DNA from: Gammaproteobacteria bacterium UBA3067
Lineage (GTDB): Bacteria; Pseudomonadota; Gammaproteobacteria; Pseudomonadales; UBA3067
Assembly (NCBI GenBank): GCA_002366835.1
Contig: DFBZ01000063.1
Span: 689-7,334, forward strand
Direction of reading: 5' to 3'
DNA length: 6,646 nt
The position numbers and the translations under genes are program-made. Below the pieces are notes generated by a model. That model was not told the DNA's origin and did not search any database. It saw only the letters and a program-made list of their open reading frames with translations. This document shows positions 1-6,311 of the stretch, piece by piece (positions within the stretch are counted from its first letter, which is position 1; every line of letters begins with the position of its first letter).

Positions 1-326
1 CCTTCCCACCCACTCTTCATAAAAGCGCGAATATTGCCATGATCGGAATCGTCAGGGTTTTCAAGCACATCAGCACGATAATAATCGCCAAAACAATGCA
101 AGGTTTCACTTTCACTCAGCTGATGTAATTTAGCAAATGCAAATATTTTACAGGAGCCTTCATTGCTGCCCGCTTGGTTTGTCACCATCGTTTCGCCAAG
201 ACCGTTAGTAAAAGTACTTGGGCTGTATGCGTAGTTGTCTGCAATTACCGACATTACTTCCTGAAAGCTGACCGCGTGAGGGTTTTGCTTTAGATTTTCC
301 AGTAGTTTGGTTTCGTTATCATTCAT
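1..326 (-). CDS. HopJ-family protein (C-terminus cut by window edge)
   Basis: This is a small protein of 108 visible residues, starting MNDNETKLLENL at the ATG at 326-324 and still open at base 1. It has the hallmarks of the HopJ family: FTNG near residue 45, NEGSCKIFAFAKLH near 55-70, CFGDYYRADVL near 78-88, and HGNIRAFMKSGWEG at the visible end. The family is about 110 residues long, so only the last few residues are missing. It is named after a Pseudomonas type III effector, but relatives are common in free-living marine gammaproteobacteria without such systems, so an effector role is doubtful and the function is unknown. No signal peptide or membrane segment is visible. It begins 26 bp after the phosphorylase stop with no terminator seen between them, so it may be the fourth gene of the operon. 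The ribosome site is weak (GCGAAG, about 10 nt from the ATG). Confidence 0.85.
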   Translation of the reverse strand, partial: MNDNETKLLENLKQNPHAVSFQEVMSVIADNYAYSPSTFTNGLGETMVTNQAGSNEGSCKIFAFAKLHQLSESETLHCFGDYYRADVLENPDDSDHGNIRAFMKSGWE

Positions 327-352
327 AAGTTTTTTGCTTCGCTGATTTAAGA

Positions 353-2098
353 TTAATCAGTAATTTTATTGCTTAGCCATACGAATTGATAGGGTGAGAA
401 ATTAATCATACTATCTAGCTCGTCGTATTGATGCCCCCTGACTAGATCCGTCCAGCTATCTGAAGCAATAAGATTTAAGGATGATAGAGAAATCGATACG
501 CGCTTATTTGAAACATTATGCAGACAGAAAATACTTTGGTCACGCTGCATACTTTGCCGCCAGAATGCGAAAATTTCGTCACATACATGCAGGGTGTATT
601 GCACTGCATTGGGATGAAAGGCAGGCTGCTTTACACGTAACGCTAACAAGTGGGTCATGCCGCGATACACGCGGGTATGATGACTGTTTTCATCATCCAA
701 TTTTTCTTCGAGCTGGTGATAATCCCACTTGTAACGGTTAATTCGTCTATTTTGATTGGAATGCTCTACACCCTCATAATAGTTTTGGGTGCCTATCAGA
801 CTATGAATATAGATCGCTGGAATGCCCTCAAGGGAAAGCATAATCGCATGGGCACATAAAAAGCGCTCTAATTGCCACTCGTCTATCTCTGATAGGTTTC
901 CTTTCAAGGCATCAAAGAGGGCGATATTAATTTCGTAAGGTTTTACCTTGTTATCTTCGGTTGCTCGCCACGAAATTTTTCCGCCAAAGGCTTCCATTCT
1001 CTGTACCAGTGTATTGATTTCATCTTCTGATAGCAGCCCTTCTACGGGTCGCAAACCTATTCCATCATGGGATGCGAGGAAATTTAAGTAAAGTGTTCCG
1101 ACCTGGGCCGGGGGCACACTCATTTGCCATTCTTTTAGGCGGCTCGCTGTGCCTGTTACCAGCGCGTGGAGTATCAGAGGAGGAAGGGGGAAGTTGTAAA
1201 CGCCATGGGCTTCGTTTGCATTACCAAAATAAGAAAGGTTTTCGTGGCTGGGCACATTGGTTTCGGTAATTATGACGGCATCAGCAACGTAGTGCTCGAT
1301 CAGAATACGAAAGAGTCGAATAACTTCATGGGTATTAGGATGATGTATACAGTTCGTACCGATCTCCTTCCATAAAAAAGCAACCGCATCGAGTCGCAAA
1401 ACCCTTATGCCTTGATCAAGGTAGTAACGAATAATCTTGACCATCTCAATAAGCACATCGGGGTTGCCATAATTAAGATCCACTTGATCGTGGCTGAAGG
1501 TAGACCAGATGTGTTTTTTTCCATCGAGGGTATCGATGGGTTTCAGCAAAGGCGATGTTCTTGGCCTCACCACGGCTGATAAATCCACTTCGGGCGGCAC
1601 ATCAATAAAATAATCTTTACCTGGATCGGTTCTGGATTTGTAATTTTCAAACCAGCGGCTTCTCGCCGAACAGTGGTTCACTACTAAATCGGCCATCAAC
1701 TTATACTTTCCCGCAATACAGTCGATATCTCCCCAATCGCCCAGCGCATCATTCACATTCTGGTATTCAATAACCGAAAATCCATCATCTGAACTATATG
1801 GATAAAATGGCAATATATGGACGCCATTAATATACGGTTCTAAATAAGTATCTAGAAATTTAGACAGGGTTTTAAGGTCATGCACGCCCTCTTCTTGAAT
1901 GGAATCACCATAGGTGATCACCCAGGCATCTTTTTCGCTCCAGTGATTTTTATGGGAGAAAGGTTTACCGGCACACCCGGATAAGCCCATGGCATTTAGG
2001 AGTAAATTAGAAACTTTCTGCTTATCGTGTTCAGGGTATATTTTCCCAACCTGCGCTTGAATCAAGGCTTCTAATTCACACTGCTCTGGCAAGTTCAT
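353..2098 (-). CDS. GH13_18 sugar phosphorylase, probably glucosylglycerate phosphorylase
   Basis: The 581-residue protein belongs to the sucrose phosphorylase subfamily of GH13. The barrel signatures are in order: HILPFYPYSSDDGFSV (94-109), LMADLVVNHCS (134-144), the catalytic nucleophile Asp237 in VLRLDAVAF, the acid/base Glu279 in IITETNVPSHEN, and the transition-state stabiliser Asp345 in FLASHDGIGLRP. All three catalytic residues are present, so the enzyme should be active. Members use phosphate to cleave an alpha-glucoside to glucose-1-phosphate. Acceptors differ: fructose, sucrose-6'-phosphate, glycerol or glycerate. The operon also holds a glucosyl-3-phosphoglycerate synthase, its phosphatase and a glycerate kinase, so glucosylglycerate is the most likely substrate; this is inference from context. 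No signal peptide is seen, so it should be cytoplasmic. A strong ribosome site (AGAGGTGAT) lies just before the ATG. The gene starts 19 bp after the upstream stop. Sucrose or glucosylglycerol phosphorylase are the alternatives. Confidence 0.82.
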   Translation of the reverse strand: MNLPEQCELEALIQAQVGKIYPEHDKQKVSNLLLNAMGLSGCAGKPFSHKNHWSEKDAWVITYGDSIQEEGVHDLKTLSKFLDTYLEPYINGVHILPFYPYSSDDGFSVIEYQNVNDALGDWGDIDCIAGKYKLMADLVVNHCSARSRWFENYKSRTDPGKDYFIDVPPEVDLSAVVRPRTSPLLKPIDTLDGKKHIWSTFSHDQVDLNYGNPDVLIEMVKIIRYYLDQGIRVLRLDAVAFLWKEIGTNCIHHPNTHEVIRLFRILIEHYVADAVIITETNVPSHENLSYFGNANEAHGVYNFPLPPLILHALVTGTASRLKEWQMSVPPAQVGTLYLNFLASHDGIGLRPVEGLLSEDEINTLVQRMEAFGGKISWRATEDNKVKPYEINIALFDALKGNLSEIDEWQLERFLCAHAIMLSLEGIPAIYIHSLIGTQNYYEGVEHSNQNRRINRYKWDYHQLEEKLDDENSHHTRVYRGMTHLLALRVKQPAFHPNAVQYTLHVCDEIFAFWRQSMQRDQSIFCLHNVSNKRVSISLSSLNLIASDSWTDLVRGHQYDELDSMINFSPYQFVWLSNKITD

Positions 2099-2117
2099 TG
2101 ATCACCTCTTCGAAGGG

Positions 2118-3338
2118 CTATTGATATTCCATCATATCCAGTTGCACGGCCATATGTAGTTCTTCAAGTATATCCGGCATAGCACTAATAACCCTGTTCC
2201 AGCTTGGCATAAATGGTTTTTGCTGTGGGTTTTCAAGAAAGCTGTTTCCTGCGTGGATAATGTTATTGGCAAAAAGTTCGACGGCTTTTTCTTCTGCGTG
2301 AATGTCGACGGACAGGCCATTCATTTGTGCATCGTTATAGTAGTTTTCTACAAAATCTAACGCTGTTCTTAAATACGTCGCTTTGATGGTACGAAAAGTA
2401 CCACTATTAAGTACAACACCATTGGTGGCCAGTTTTCTAAAGAAGGCTTTGGAAATATCGATAGACATTTTGGACAGGCCTGCTTCGGCATCATCTTCGG
2501 ACAATTTTTGATGCTTGTGGTCATAACGATCAGCAATGTCGGACTGACAAATACGGTTATTGGCGTAGTTTCTATTTAACTCTGACAGCACACCAATTTC
2601 CAGCCCCCAATCGCTGGGCAAACGAATATCGTTTATCACATCAGAACGAAATGAAAACTCTCCAGCGAGTGGGTAACGAAAGCTATCAATATATTCCAAA
2701 TATTCGTTGTAACCCAGTGTTGTTTGTAATGCGCGAATTAAAGGGGTGACTAATAAGCGGCTGACTCTGCCGTGCATTTTTCCACTTGCTGTGCGTGCGT
2801 AATATCCTTTGCAAAATACATAATTAAAGGAAGGGTTCGCTACGGGATAAAGTAGTCGCGCTAACAGGCTTCTGTCGTAGGTGACAATATCGCAGTCATG
2901 AAGGGCAACGGCTTCAGCGCGGCCACTGGCAAGGGCATAACCCAAACAATACCACACATTTCTACCCTTACCCATTTCCTGGGGGGCGAGGCCTTCTTTT
3001 TCCAGTGCGGCGTCTATGGCTTTTAATCGAGGGCCGTCGTTCCAAAGAAGTTTAAAATCCTGATTCAGGGGGCGAAAAAACTTGAGCGCCTTTTTATATT
3101 CCTCTTCACTGGCGCGATCAAGCCCAATAACAATATCGTTGAGGTAATCCACTTTAGATAGCTCGCGTACAATATTGGGTAAGGCGTCTCCCTCTAATTC
3201 GGAATATAAACTCGGTAACACCAGTGTCATAGGGCGTACCTCTGAAAAGCGACGAAGATCATCTTCCATTTCTCCGAGGCTTTTGTGATGCAGGTTGTGC
3301 AGTGTTGTAATTACACCATTTTGATAAAAGTCAGCCAT
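2118..3338 (-). CDS. gpgS: Glucosyl-3-phosphoglycerate synthase (GT81-like)
   Basis: The 406-residue GT-A glycosyltransferase should transfer glucose from an NDP-glucose to 3-phosphoglycerate, the committed step of glucosylglycerate synthesis. Visible signs are the nucleotide-binding start VLPSLYSEL (40-48), GKGRNVW (123-129), the metal-binding DCD motif (148-150) in ALHDCDIV, YPLAGEFSF (222-230), DWGLEIGVLSEL (243-254), and a His-rich YDHKHQ (272-277) where GpgS enzymes place a metal ligand. It is cytoplasmic, with no membrane segment. It is the second gene of the operon: its ATG overlaps the TAA of the kinase/phosphatase gene by one base (TAATG), and a GAAAGGAAAA ribosome site lies inside that gene's end, suggesting translational coupling. 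Mannosyl-3-phosphoglycerate synthase is a less likely alternative; the GH13_18 partner, which releases glucose-1-phosphate, favours glucose. Confidence 0.87.
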   Translation of the reverse strand: MADFYQNGVITTLHNLHHKSLGEMEDDLRRFSEVRPMTLVLPSLYSELEGDALPNIVRELSKVDYLNDIVIGLDRASEEEYKKALKFFRPLNQDFKLLWNDGPRLKAIDAALEKEGLAPQEMGKGRNVWYCLGYALASGRAEAVALHDCDIVTYDRSLLARLLYPVANPSFNYVFCKGYYARTASGKMHGRVSRLLVTPLIRALQTTLGYNEYLEYIDSFRYPLAGEFSFRSDVINDIRLPSDWGLEIGVLSELNRNYANNRICQSDIADRYDHKHQKLSEDDAEAGLSKMSIDISKAFFRKLATNGVVLNSGTFRTIKATYLRTALDFVENYYNDAQMNGLSVDIHAEEKAVELFANNIIHAGNSFLENPQQKPFMPSWNRVISAMPDILEELHMAVQLDMMEYQ

Positions 3339-5104
3339 TATATTTTTCCTTTCAGGATTTTTTCAATTGCTTCACTCCAGCCTTTTGGCCCCACTTCTTG
3401 TGTATGATACGCACACGCGTGGCTAAGCTGAGGATATTTGGCAACGGGGGACTTAACACATACGGGAATATCGGCCAGTTCTAACATTGCGATATCATTA
3501 CTGGTATCGCCGAGGCAGACAATTTTTGTATCGACACTATTAAACAGGCGATTTTTCAAAAAACGAATAGGTTTTGCTTTATCCGTGTTGCCAATGGCAT
3601 GTTCAAACCTGCCTCCGGTGAGAAGACGTACACCATACGCCTCCATCGATTCGGAAAATCGACTGTAGGCAACGCCGCTATCTTGCCAAATAAAAGGTTC
3701 AGAGTATTCTCTCGCTATGGAGGTTAACGCGGCCTCTTTAGAAAGCCCTGTTTTTTCCATTAGCTGCTCAACCGACCAATCATAAAAACCACTAAATTTT
3801 AAACCTTGGGCTGCCCGTTCACTATAGACTGCATGTAAAATTTCTTCACGACGTTTTCCAAATACCAGCACATAGAAGCCTTTATATTCTTCTACATCAG
3901 AGAACTCTTGCACTAACGCATCGCAAAAGCCTAATGGCAGAAAAAGTGCCGAACCGTTCTCGACAATAAAAGGAGCCTTTATACCCATACTTTCCTGTAG
4001 AGCAACTACCTCAGCAGCAGTTTTACTCGTATTAATAATAACTGGGATGCCCATACTTTGAAGTTTTTTTAAACTTTCAGAGGCGTTCTCCCAGGAGTAA
4101 GAGTAATGGTCAAGCAAGGTGCCATCCAGATCTGTAAAGACGACAAACTCAGCCTCTCTGGAATAAAACCTTACGGGCTCGGCACGATCCAGTTTTTCAA
4201 TACGCTGATTTTCATCCAAATGTAAACACCAGTCGGCTTTATTCGGCAGTGTCTCCAAACCGTAGTTGCTAAGGCGCTCATAATGTTGCACAAAACGTTT
4301 CAAGTGCTTGTCGGATAATACTTTGCTATCGGCCTTCATTGGATTCTTGTTCAGAGATGCAATGAGTTTTTTTTCCTGTTTTCTTCGCCACTTGTATACG
4401 CAATCAAAGGAAGGAGCCTTTAGCACTAATAATTTATCCACTTGATCAAATATTGCCTGGTATTCCTCTTGCAACGCGTTATTAACGTAATTGCGCCAAG
4501 TCAGATCGGCATCTTCTTTTTTTTCAAGTTGATTCACGGGCGTTTTTAAACTGCTTGCTTCCTGCGCCTGAAGCCCAATACACCATCCCTCAAGAATGAT
4601 CACATCCACAGGGCTCGTAACCTTGCTCCAGTTAGATTTCGGCAAACGGTCATCAATGGCTTTATCAAAGCGGGGAATAAGAACGCTACCTCGCTTTGTT
4701 AAATTACGAAGTTGCTGAAGGGTGTCTAGGGCTAACTGAACATCATGCGTACCAGGAACACCCCTTGTTTTAAGCAAGGGGTGTACGGTTTTTGAAAGTT
4801 GGCAACGTTCCGCCCGTGTTAAATAAAAATCATCAATGGAAATAACGACAGATTTTAAACAATATTTATTTTCCAGAAGAATTTTTATAAATTCGGAACA
4901 GGTTGTTTTTCCACTACCCTGAGAACCTTGCACACCCAGTACCACTGGCCCTTGCTTTGCATGCATCCCAGGAGAGACCATATGTGAAACTAATTCATCC
5001 ACAACGGGCACTAACCATTTCTTTACTGTTTGTTCGTAGGAATCCGGAAGATTCAGCTTTTCCTTAGCCGACCGGATCGCCTCATTCATCGCCATAGCTT
5101 GCAT
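3338..5104 (-). CDS. Fused D-glycerate 3-kinase / glucosyl-3-phosphoglycerate phosphatase
   Basis: The 588-residue protein holds two enzymes in one chain. Residues 1 to about 310 resemble plant-type D-glycerate 3-kinase: P-loop GSQGSGKT (60-67), SIDDFYLT (89-96), HPLLKTRGVPGTHD (108-121), IPRFDKA (143-149) and EGWCIGL (172-178). It should convert glycerate plus ATP to 3-phosphoglycerate. Residues from about 319 to the end are a HAD-IIB phosphatase of the mannosyl-/glucosyl-3-phosphoglycerate phosphatase type: nucleophile Asp325 and Asp327 in FTDLDGTLLD, NTSKT (358-362), IVENGSA (380-386), a lysine around 509-511, and LGDTSNDIAML (531-541). It should remove the phosphate from glucosyl-3-phosphoglycerate. 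Both halves keep their catalytic motifs and the reading frame is continuous over the joint, so this is a real fusion and not a frameshift artefact. The ATG at 5104 was chosen because AAGGAG lies 7 nt upstream; in-frame ATGs at codons 4 and 6 are possible but fit less well. First gene of the operon. Confidence 0.87.
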   Translation of the reverse strand: MQAMAMNEAIRSAKEKLNLPDSYEQTVKKWLVPVVDELVSHMVSPGMHAKQGPVVLGVQGSQGSGKTTCSEFIKILLENKYCLKSVVISIDDFYLTRAERCQLSKTVHPLLKTRGVPGTHDVQLALDTLQQLRNLTKRGSVLIPRFDKAIDDRLPKSNWSKVTSPVDVIILEGWCIGLQAQEASSLKTPVNQLEKKEDADLTWRNYVNNALQEEYQAIFDQVDKLLVLKAPSFDCVYKWRRKQEKKLIASLNKNPMKADSKVLSDKHLKRFVQHYERLSNYGLETLPNKADWCLHLDENQRIEKLDRAEPVRFYSREAEFVVFTDLDGTLLDHYSYSWENASESLKKLQSMGIPVIINTSKTAAEVVALQESMGIKAPFIVENGSALFLPLGFCDALVQEFSDVEEYKGFYVLVFGKRREEILHAVYSERAAQGLKFSGFYDWSVEQLMEKTGLSKEAALTSIAREYSEPFIWQDSGVAYSRFSESMEAYGVRLLTGGRFEHAIGNTDKAKPIRFLKNRLFNSVDTKIVCLGDTSNDIAMLELADIPVCVKSPVAKYPQLSHACAYHTQEVGPKGWSEAIEKILKGKI

Positions 5105-5163
5105 CTAAAGGCTCCTTTTCTGCTCACCACCACTAAATTGTAAAAATACCTGTAGAGCCATAC

Positions 5164-5179
5164 AGCAATATTTGTTCCT
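5164..5179 (-). promoter_or_regulatory. Candidate sigma-54 (-24/-12) promoter of the glucosylglycerate operon
   Basis: Read leftward the sequence is AGGAACAAATATTGCT. Against TGGCACRNNNNTTGCW it keeps the essential GG and GC with exactly ten bases between them and mismatches at only two positions (1 and 4). Transcription would start near 5153, giving a leader of about 50 nt before the kinase/phosphatase ATG. Sigma-54 promoters need an enhancer protein, and the NtrC-like site lies about 200 bp upstream. Motif evidence only. Confidence 0.55.
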
Positions 5180-5200
5180 TATTACGCATGATGTCGATAA

Positions 5201-5228
5201 TTTATATCCGAGAATCACTATTTGTAAA
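5201..5228 (-). promoter_or_regulatory. Candidate sigma-70 promoter of the glucosylglycerate operon
   Basis: Read leftward: TTTACA as -35 (5228-5223), a 16-bp spacer, and TATAAA as -10 (5206-5201). Each hexamer differs from consensus at one position. The start would fall near 5194, about 90 nt before the ATG. It lies just upstream of the sigma-54 candidate, so the operon could have two promoters. The -35 sits in an imperfect palindrome (TTTGTAAACAAA). Confidence 0.5.
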
Positions 5229-5310
5229 CAAACCCTTCACTCCAGCAGTGATTCCACCCTAAAACGTCCACCATAGGCATAGGCGGCACTGCTCACGCGT
5301 ATGGGAGAAC

Positions 5311-5350
5311 GCGCTTGTGCGAACGGCTCAAGTAGTTATACCACAAGCGC
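5311..5350. repeat. 9-bp perfect inverted repeat next to the NtrC-like site
   Basis: GCGCTTGTG at 5311-5319 is repeated as CACAAGCGC at 5342-5350, with a 22-bp spacer. The right arm overlaps the first two bases of the GCACC half of the NtrC-like palindrome. It could be an additional regulator site or a weaker NtrC half-site; a chance match is not excluded. Confidence 0.4.
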
Positions 5351-5364
5351 ACCACTAGGGTGCA
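5348..5364. promoter_or_regulatory. NtrC-type enhancer site
   Basis: The 17-bp sequence CGCACCACTAGGGTGCA matches the NtrC operator TGCACC-N5-GGTGCA at 11 of 12 defined positions; only the first base differs. NtrC is the activator of sigma-54 promoters under nitrogen limitation. The site centre is about 200 bp from the predicted leftward sigma-54 start and about 218 bp from the rightward one, a normal enhancer distance in both directions. A weaker half-site, TGCACC, lies at 5412-5417. The downstream nitrate-uptake genes fit nitrogen control. Confidence 0.68.
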
Positions 5365-5547
5365 CCACCCTCAAAAAAAGTTTATTACAACATTCATATT
5401 TTTATTTTTATTGCACCAGAAATGCCCCCAACGACCTCATTTTGAGCCTCTATTCCATTTTCGAACACCTAGCCCAAACCCACAGAAGCACCGAAGTAGA
5501 ATCGTAACGCTCTGTTTTACTGTACAAATTAGACTCAACCTGGCAAC

Positions 5548-5563
5548 TGGTATACTACTTGCT
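5548..5563 (+). promoter_or_regulatory. Candidate promoter of nasT (sigma-54, overlapping an extended -10)
   Basis: TGGTATACTACTTGCT keeps the GG-N10-GC spacing of a sigma-54 promoter and the full TTGCT -12 half; the -24 half differs at two positions (4 and 6). The predicted start is near 5574, about 49 nt before the nasT ATG. The same bases also read as an extended -10 (TGGTATACT, 5548-5556) with a poor -35 (TAGACT at 5530-5535, 15-bp spacer), so sigma-70 use is an alternative. Nitrogen control and the upstream NtrC-like site favour sigma-54. Confidence 0.5.
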
Positions 5564-5622
5564 TTCTGGCTGGTAACGGGGTTTTAAAAACCATCACCAT
5601 CACCAAACGAAGTTAGTGCGCA

Positions 5623-6201
5623 ATGAATAATTCAATCATTATTATTACCGACGAGAATACGCGCGCCAACGAGCTAGAGCAGGCACTGACGCAACATGGC
5701 TTTCAGATTCTCGCAAAAGCTAAGCTCTGCGAAAGTCCAATGCGTATTATCTCCTCGTTAGAACCTGAACTGGTGCTTATTGACAGCAACACCATCAGCA
5801 AAAACCTGCTTGAGCTTATTGGTGCTATTGCTGAATATGGAGAACGCCCGATCATTATGTCTGGGCAGCACAACGACACGACTGCCATTGCCCAATGCAC
5901 CACGGCTGGCGTGAACGCTTTTATTTTTGATGACTTCAACAACACCCAGATTGAAGCCATCGTTACTGCGGCTTTTGTGCGTTTTAATACTCTAAAAAAA
6001 ATCAAGCAAGAACTCACAGAAGCACGCACCAAACTTGATGATCGAAAACACATTGATAGGGCGAAAGGTTTATTAATGAATAAACGCAATCTTAGTGAAA
6101 AGGATGCGTATCGGCTTATTCAAACAATGGCGATGGAAAGAAATCAGCGTATGGCTGAAGTTGCCAGAAATGTTTTATCTATGTCAGACCTTATTGGCTA
6201 A
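5623..6201 (+). CDS. nasT: NasT-type ANTAR antiterminator / response regulator
   Basis: The 192-residue cytoplasmic protein has a receiver-like domain (about 1-120) and a C-terminal ANTAR RNA-binding domain (about 135-190) with the signature HIDRAKGLLM (143-152), SEKDAYRLIQTMAMERN (158-174) and AEVARNVL (178-185). ANTAR proteins bind paired hexaloop hairpins in nascent mRNA and prevent termination; NasT does this for nitrate and nitrite assimilation genes and is held inactive by the nitrate sensor NasS. The receiver keeps Asp10 and Asp54 but the usual conserved lysine is replaced (FIFDDF, 100-105), so phosphorylation control is doubtful, which suits NasT. No nasS lies upstream. A matching RNA target follows directly in front of nrtA. 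The ribosome site is weak (ACGAAG, 10 nt before the ATG). Confidence 0.88.
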   Translation: MNNSIIIITDENTRANELEQALTQHGFQILAKAKLCESPMRIISSLEPELVLIDSNTISKNLLELIGAIAEYGERPIIMSGQHNDTTAIAQCTTAGVNAFIFDDFNNTQIEAIVTAAFVRFNTLKKIKQELTEARTKLDDRKHIDRAKGLLMNKRNLSEKDAYRLIQTMAMERNQRMAEVARNVLSMSDLIG

Positions 6202-6220
6202 ATAGCCATAGACCCAATTC

Positions 6221-6276
6221 TCGGCTAACGGCGGCCGAACTAACAAAGACGTTTACGCGCGGTAATGATGCTGGGC
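6221..6276 (+). ncRNA. ANTAR-type two-hexaloop RNA leader element upstream of nrtA
   Basis: Two hairpins have six-base loops with A at loop position 1 and G at position 4, the known ANTAR target rule. P1 pairs 6221-6226 with 6233-6238 and has loop AACGGC (6227-6232). P2 pairs 6257-6263 with 6270-6276, with one G-G mismatch, and has loop AATGAT (6264-6269). Both loops begin AA and are closed by a U-G wobble. The linker is 18 nt. It lies between nasT and nrtA, where NasT would be expected to act. Folding was done by eye. Confidence 0.72.
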
Positions 6277-6292
6277 AAGTGAACGCTTTTTT
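6250..6292 (+). terminator. Intrinsic terminator (attenuator) before nrtA
   Basis: CGTTTAC (6250-6256) pairs with GTGAACG (6279-6285), seven pairs with one U-G wobble. The stem can extend through AAAG/CTTT past a bulged A. A T-rich run (six Ts at 6287-6292, then CTCTTTT) follows. The second ANTAR hairpin forms the top of this structure. It sits 20 nt before the nrtA GTG, so it should stop transcription entering nrtA unless an antiterminator acts. Confidence 0.7.
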
Positions 6293-6311
6293 CTCTTTTG
6301 GAGATTAGTTC

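Larger units (their letters stand above)
5105..5622. promoter_or_regulatory. Divergent intergenic control region (518 bp)
   Basis: This gap separates the leftward glucosylglycerate operon from the rightward nasT gene. It holds an NtrC-like palindrome, a candidate sigma-54 promoter facing each way, a sigma-70-like promoter facing left, an inverted repeat at 5311-5350, and an AT-rich stretch (about 5371-5412) that could be flexible DNA between enhancer and promoter. I found no convincing integration host factor site. Short open frames here lack ribosome sites and recognisable protein features, so I see no gene. Confidence 0.7.

Noticed and set aside
481..1375. Several short plus-strand open frames opposite the phosphorylase gene
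   Set aside because: They lie antisense to a well-supported GH13 gene and show no recognisable family or ribosome site.
2118..3338. Mannosyl-3-phosphoglycerate synthase as identity for the glycosyltransferase
   Set aside because: Motifs and operon partners fit the glucosyl enzyme better, though sugar specificity cannot be proven from sequence alone.
5244..5259. Second leftward GG-N10-GC sigma-54-like match (GGGTGGAATCACTGCT)
   Set aside because: Keeps the spacing but has five mismatches elsewhere, far poorer than 5164-5179.
5244..5293. 7-bp inverted repeat AGCAGTG / CACTGCT
   Set aside because: Short arms with a 36-bp spacer; likely chance.
5301..5587. Two overlapping short open frames in the intergenic region
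   Set aside because: Low-complexity translations with no good ribosome site; they run through the NtrC-like site and the nasT promoter.
5580..5605. GGTTTTAAAAACC palindrome and the CCATCA tandem in the nasT leader
   Set aside because: The palindrome has no room for a loop and the repeat has only two units; no function can be argued.
5703..6089. 128-codon minus-strand open frame
   Set aside because: Antisense shadow of nasT with no family resemblance.
6195..6208. Hairpin TGGCTAAATAGCCA at the nasT stop codon as a terminator or third ANTAR loop
   Set aside because: No T run follows, and its four-base loop lacks the AxxGxx pattern.
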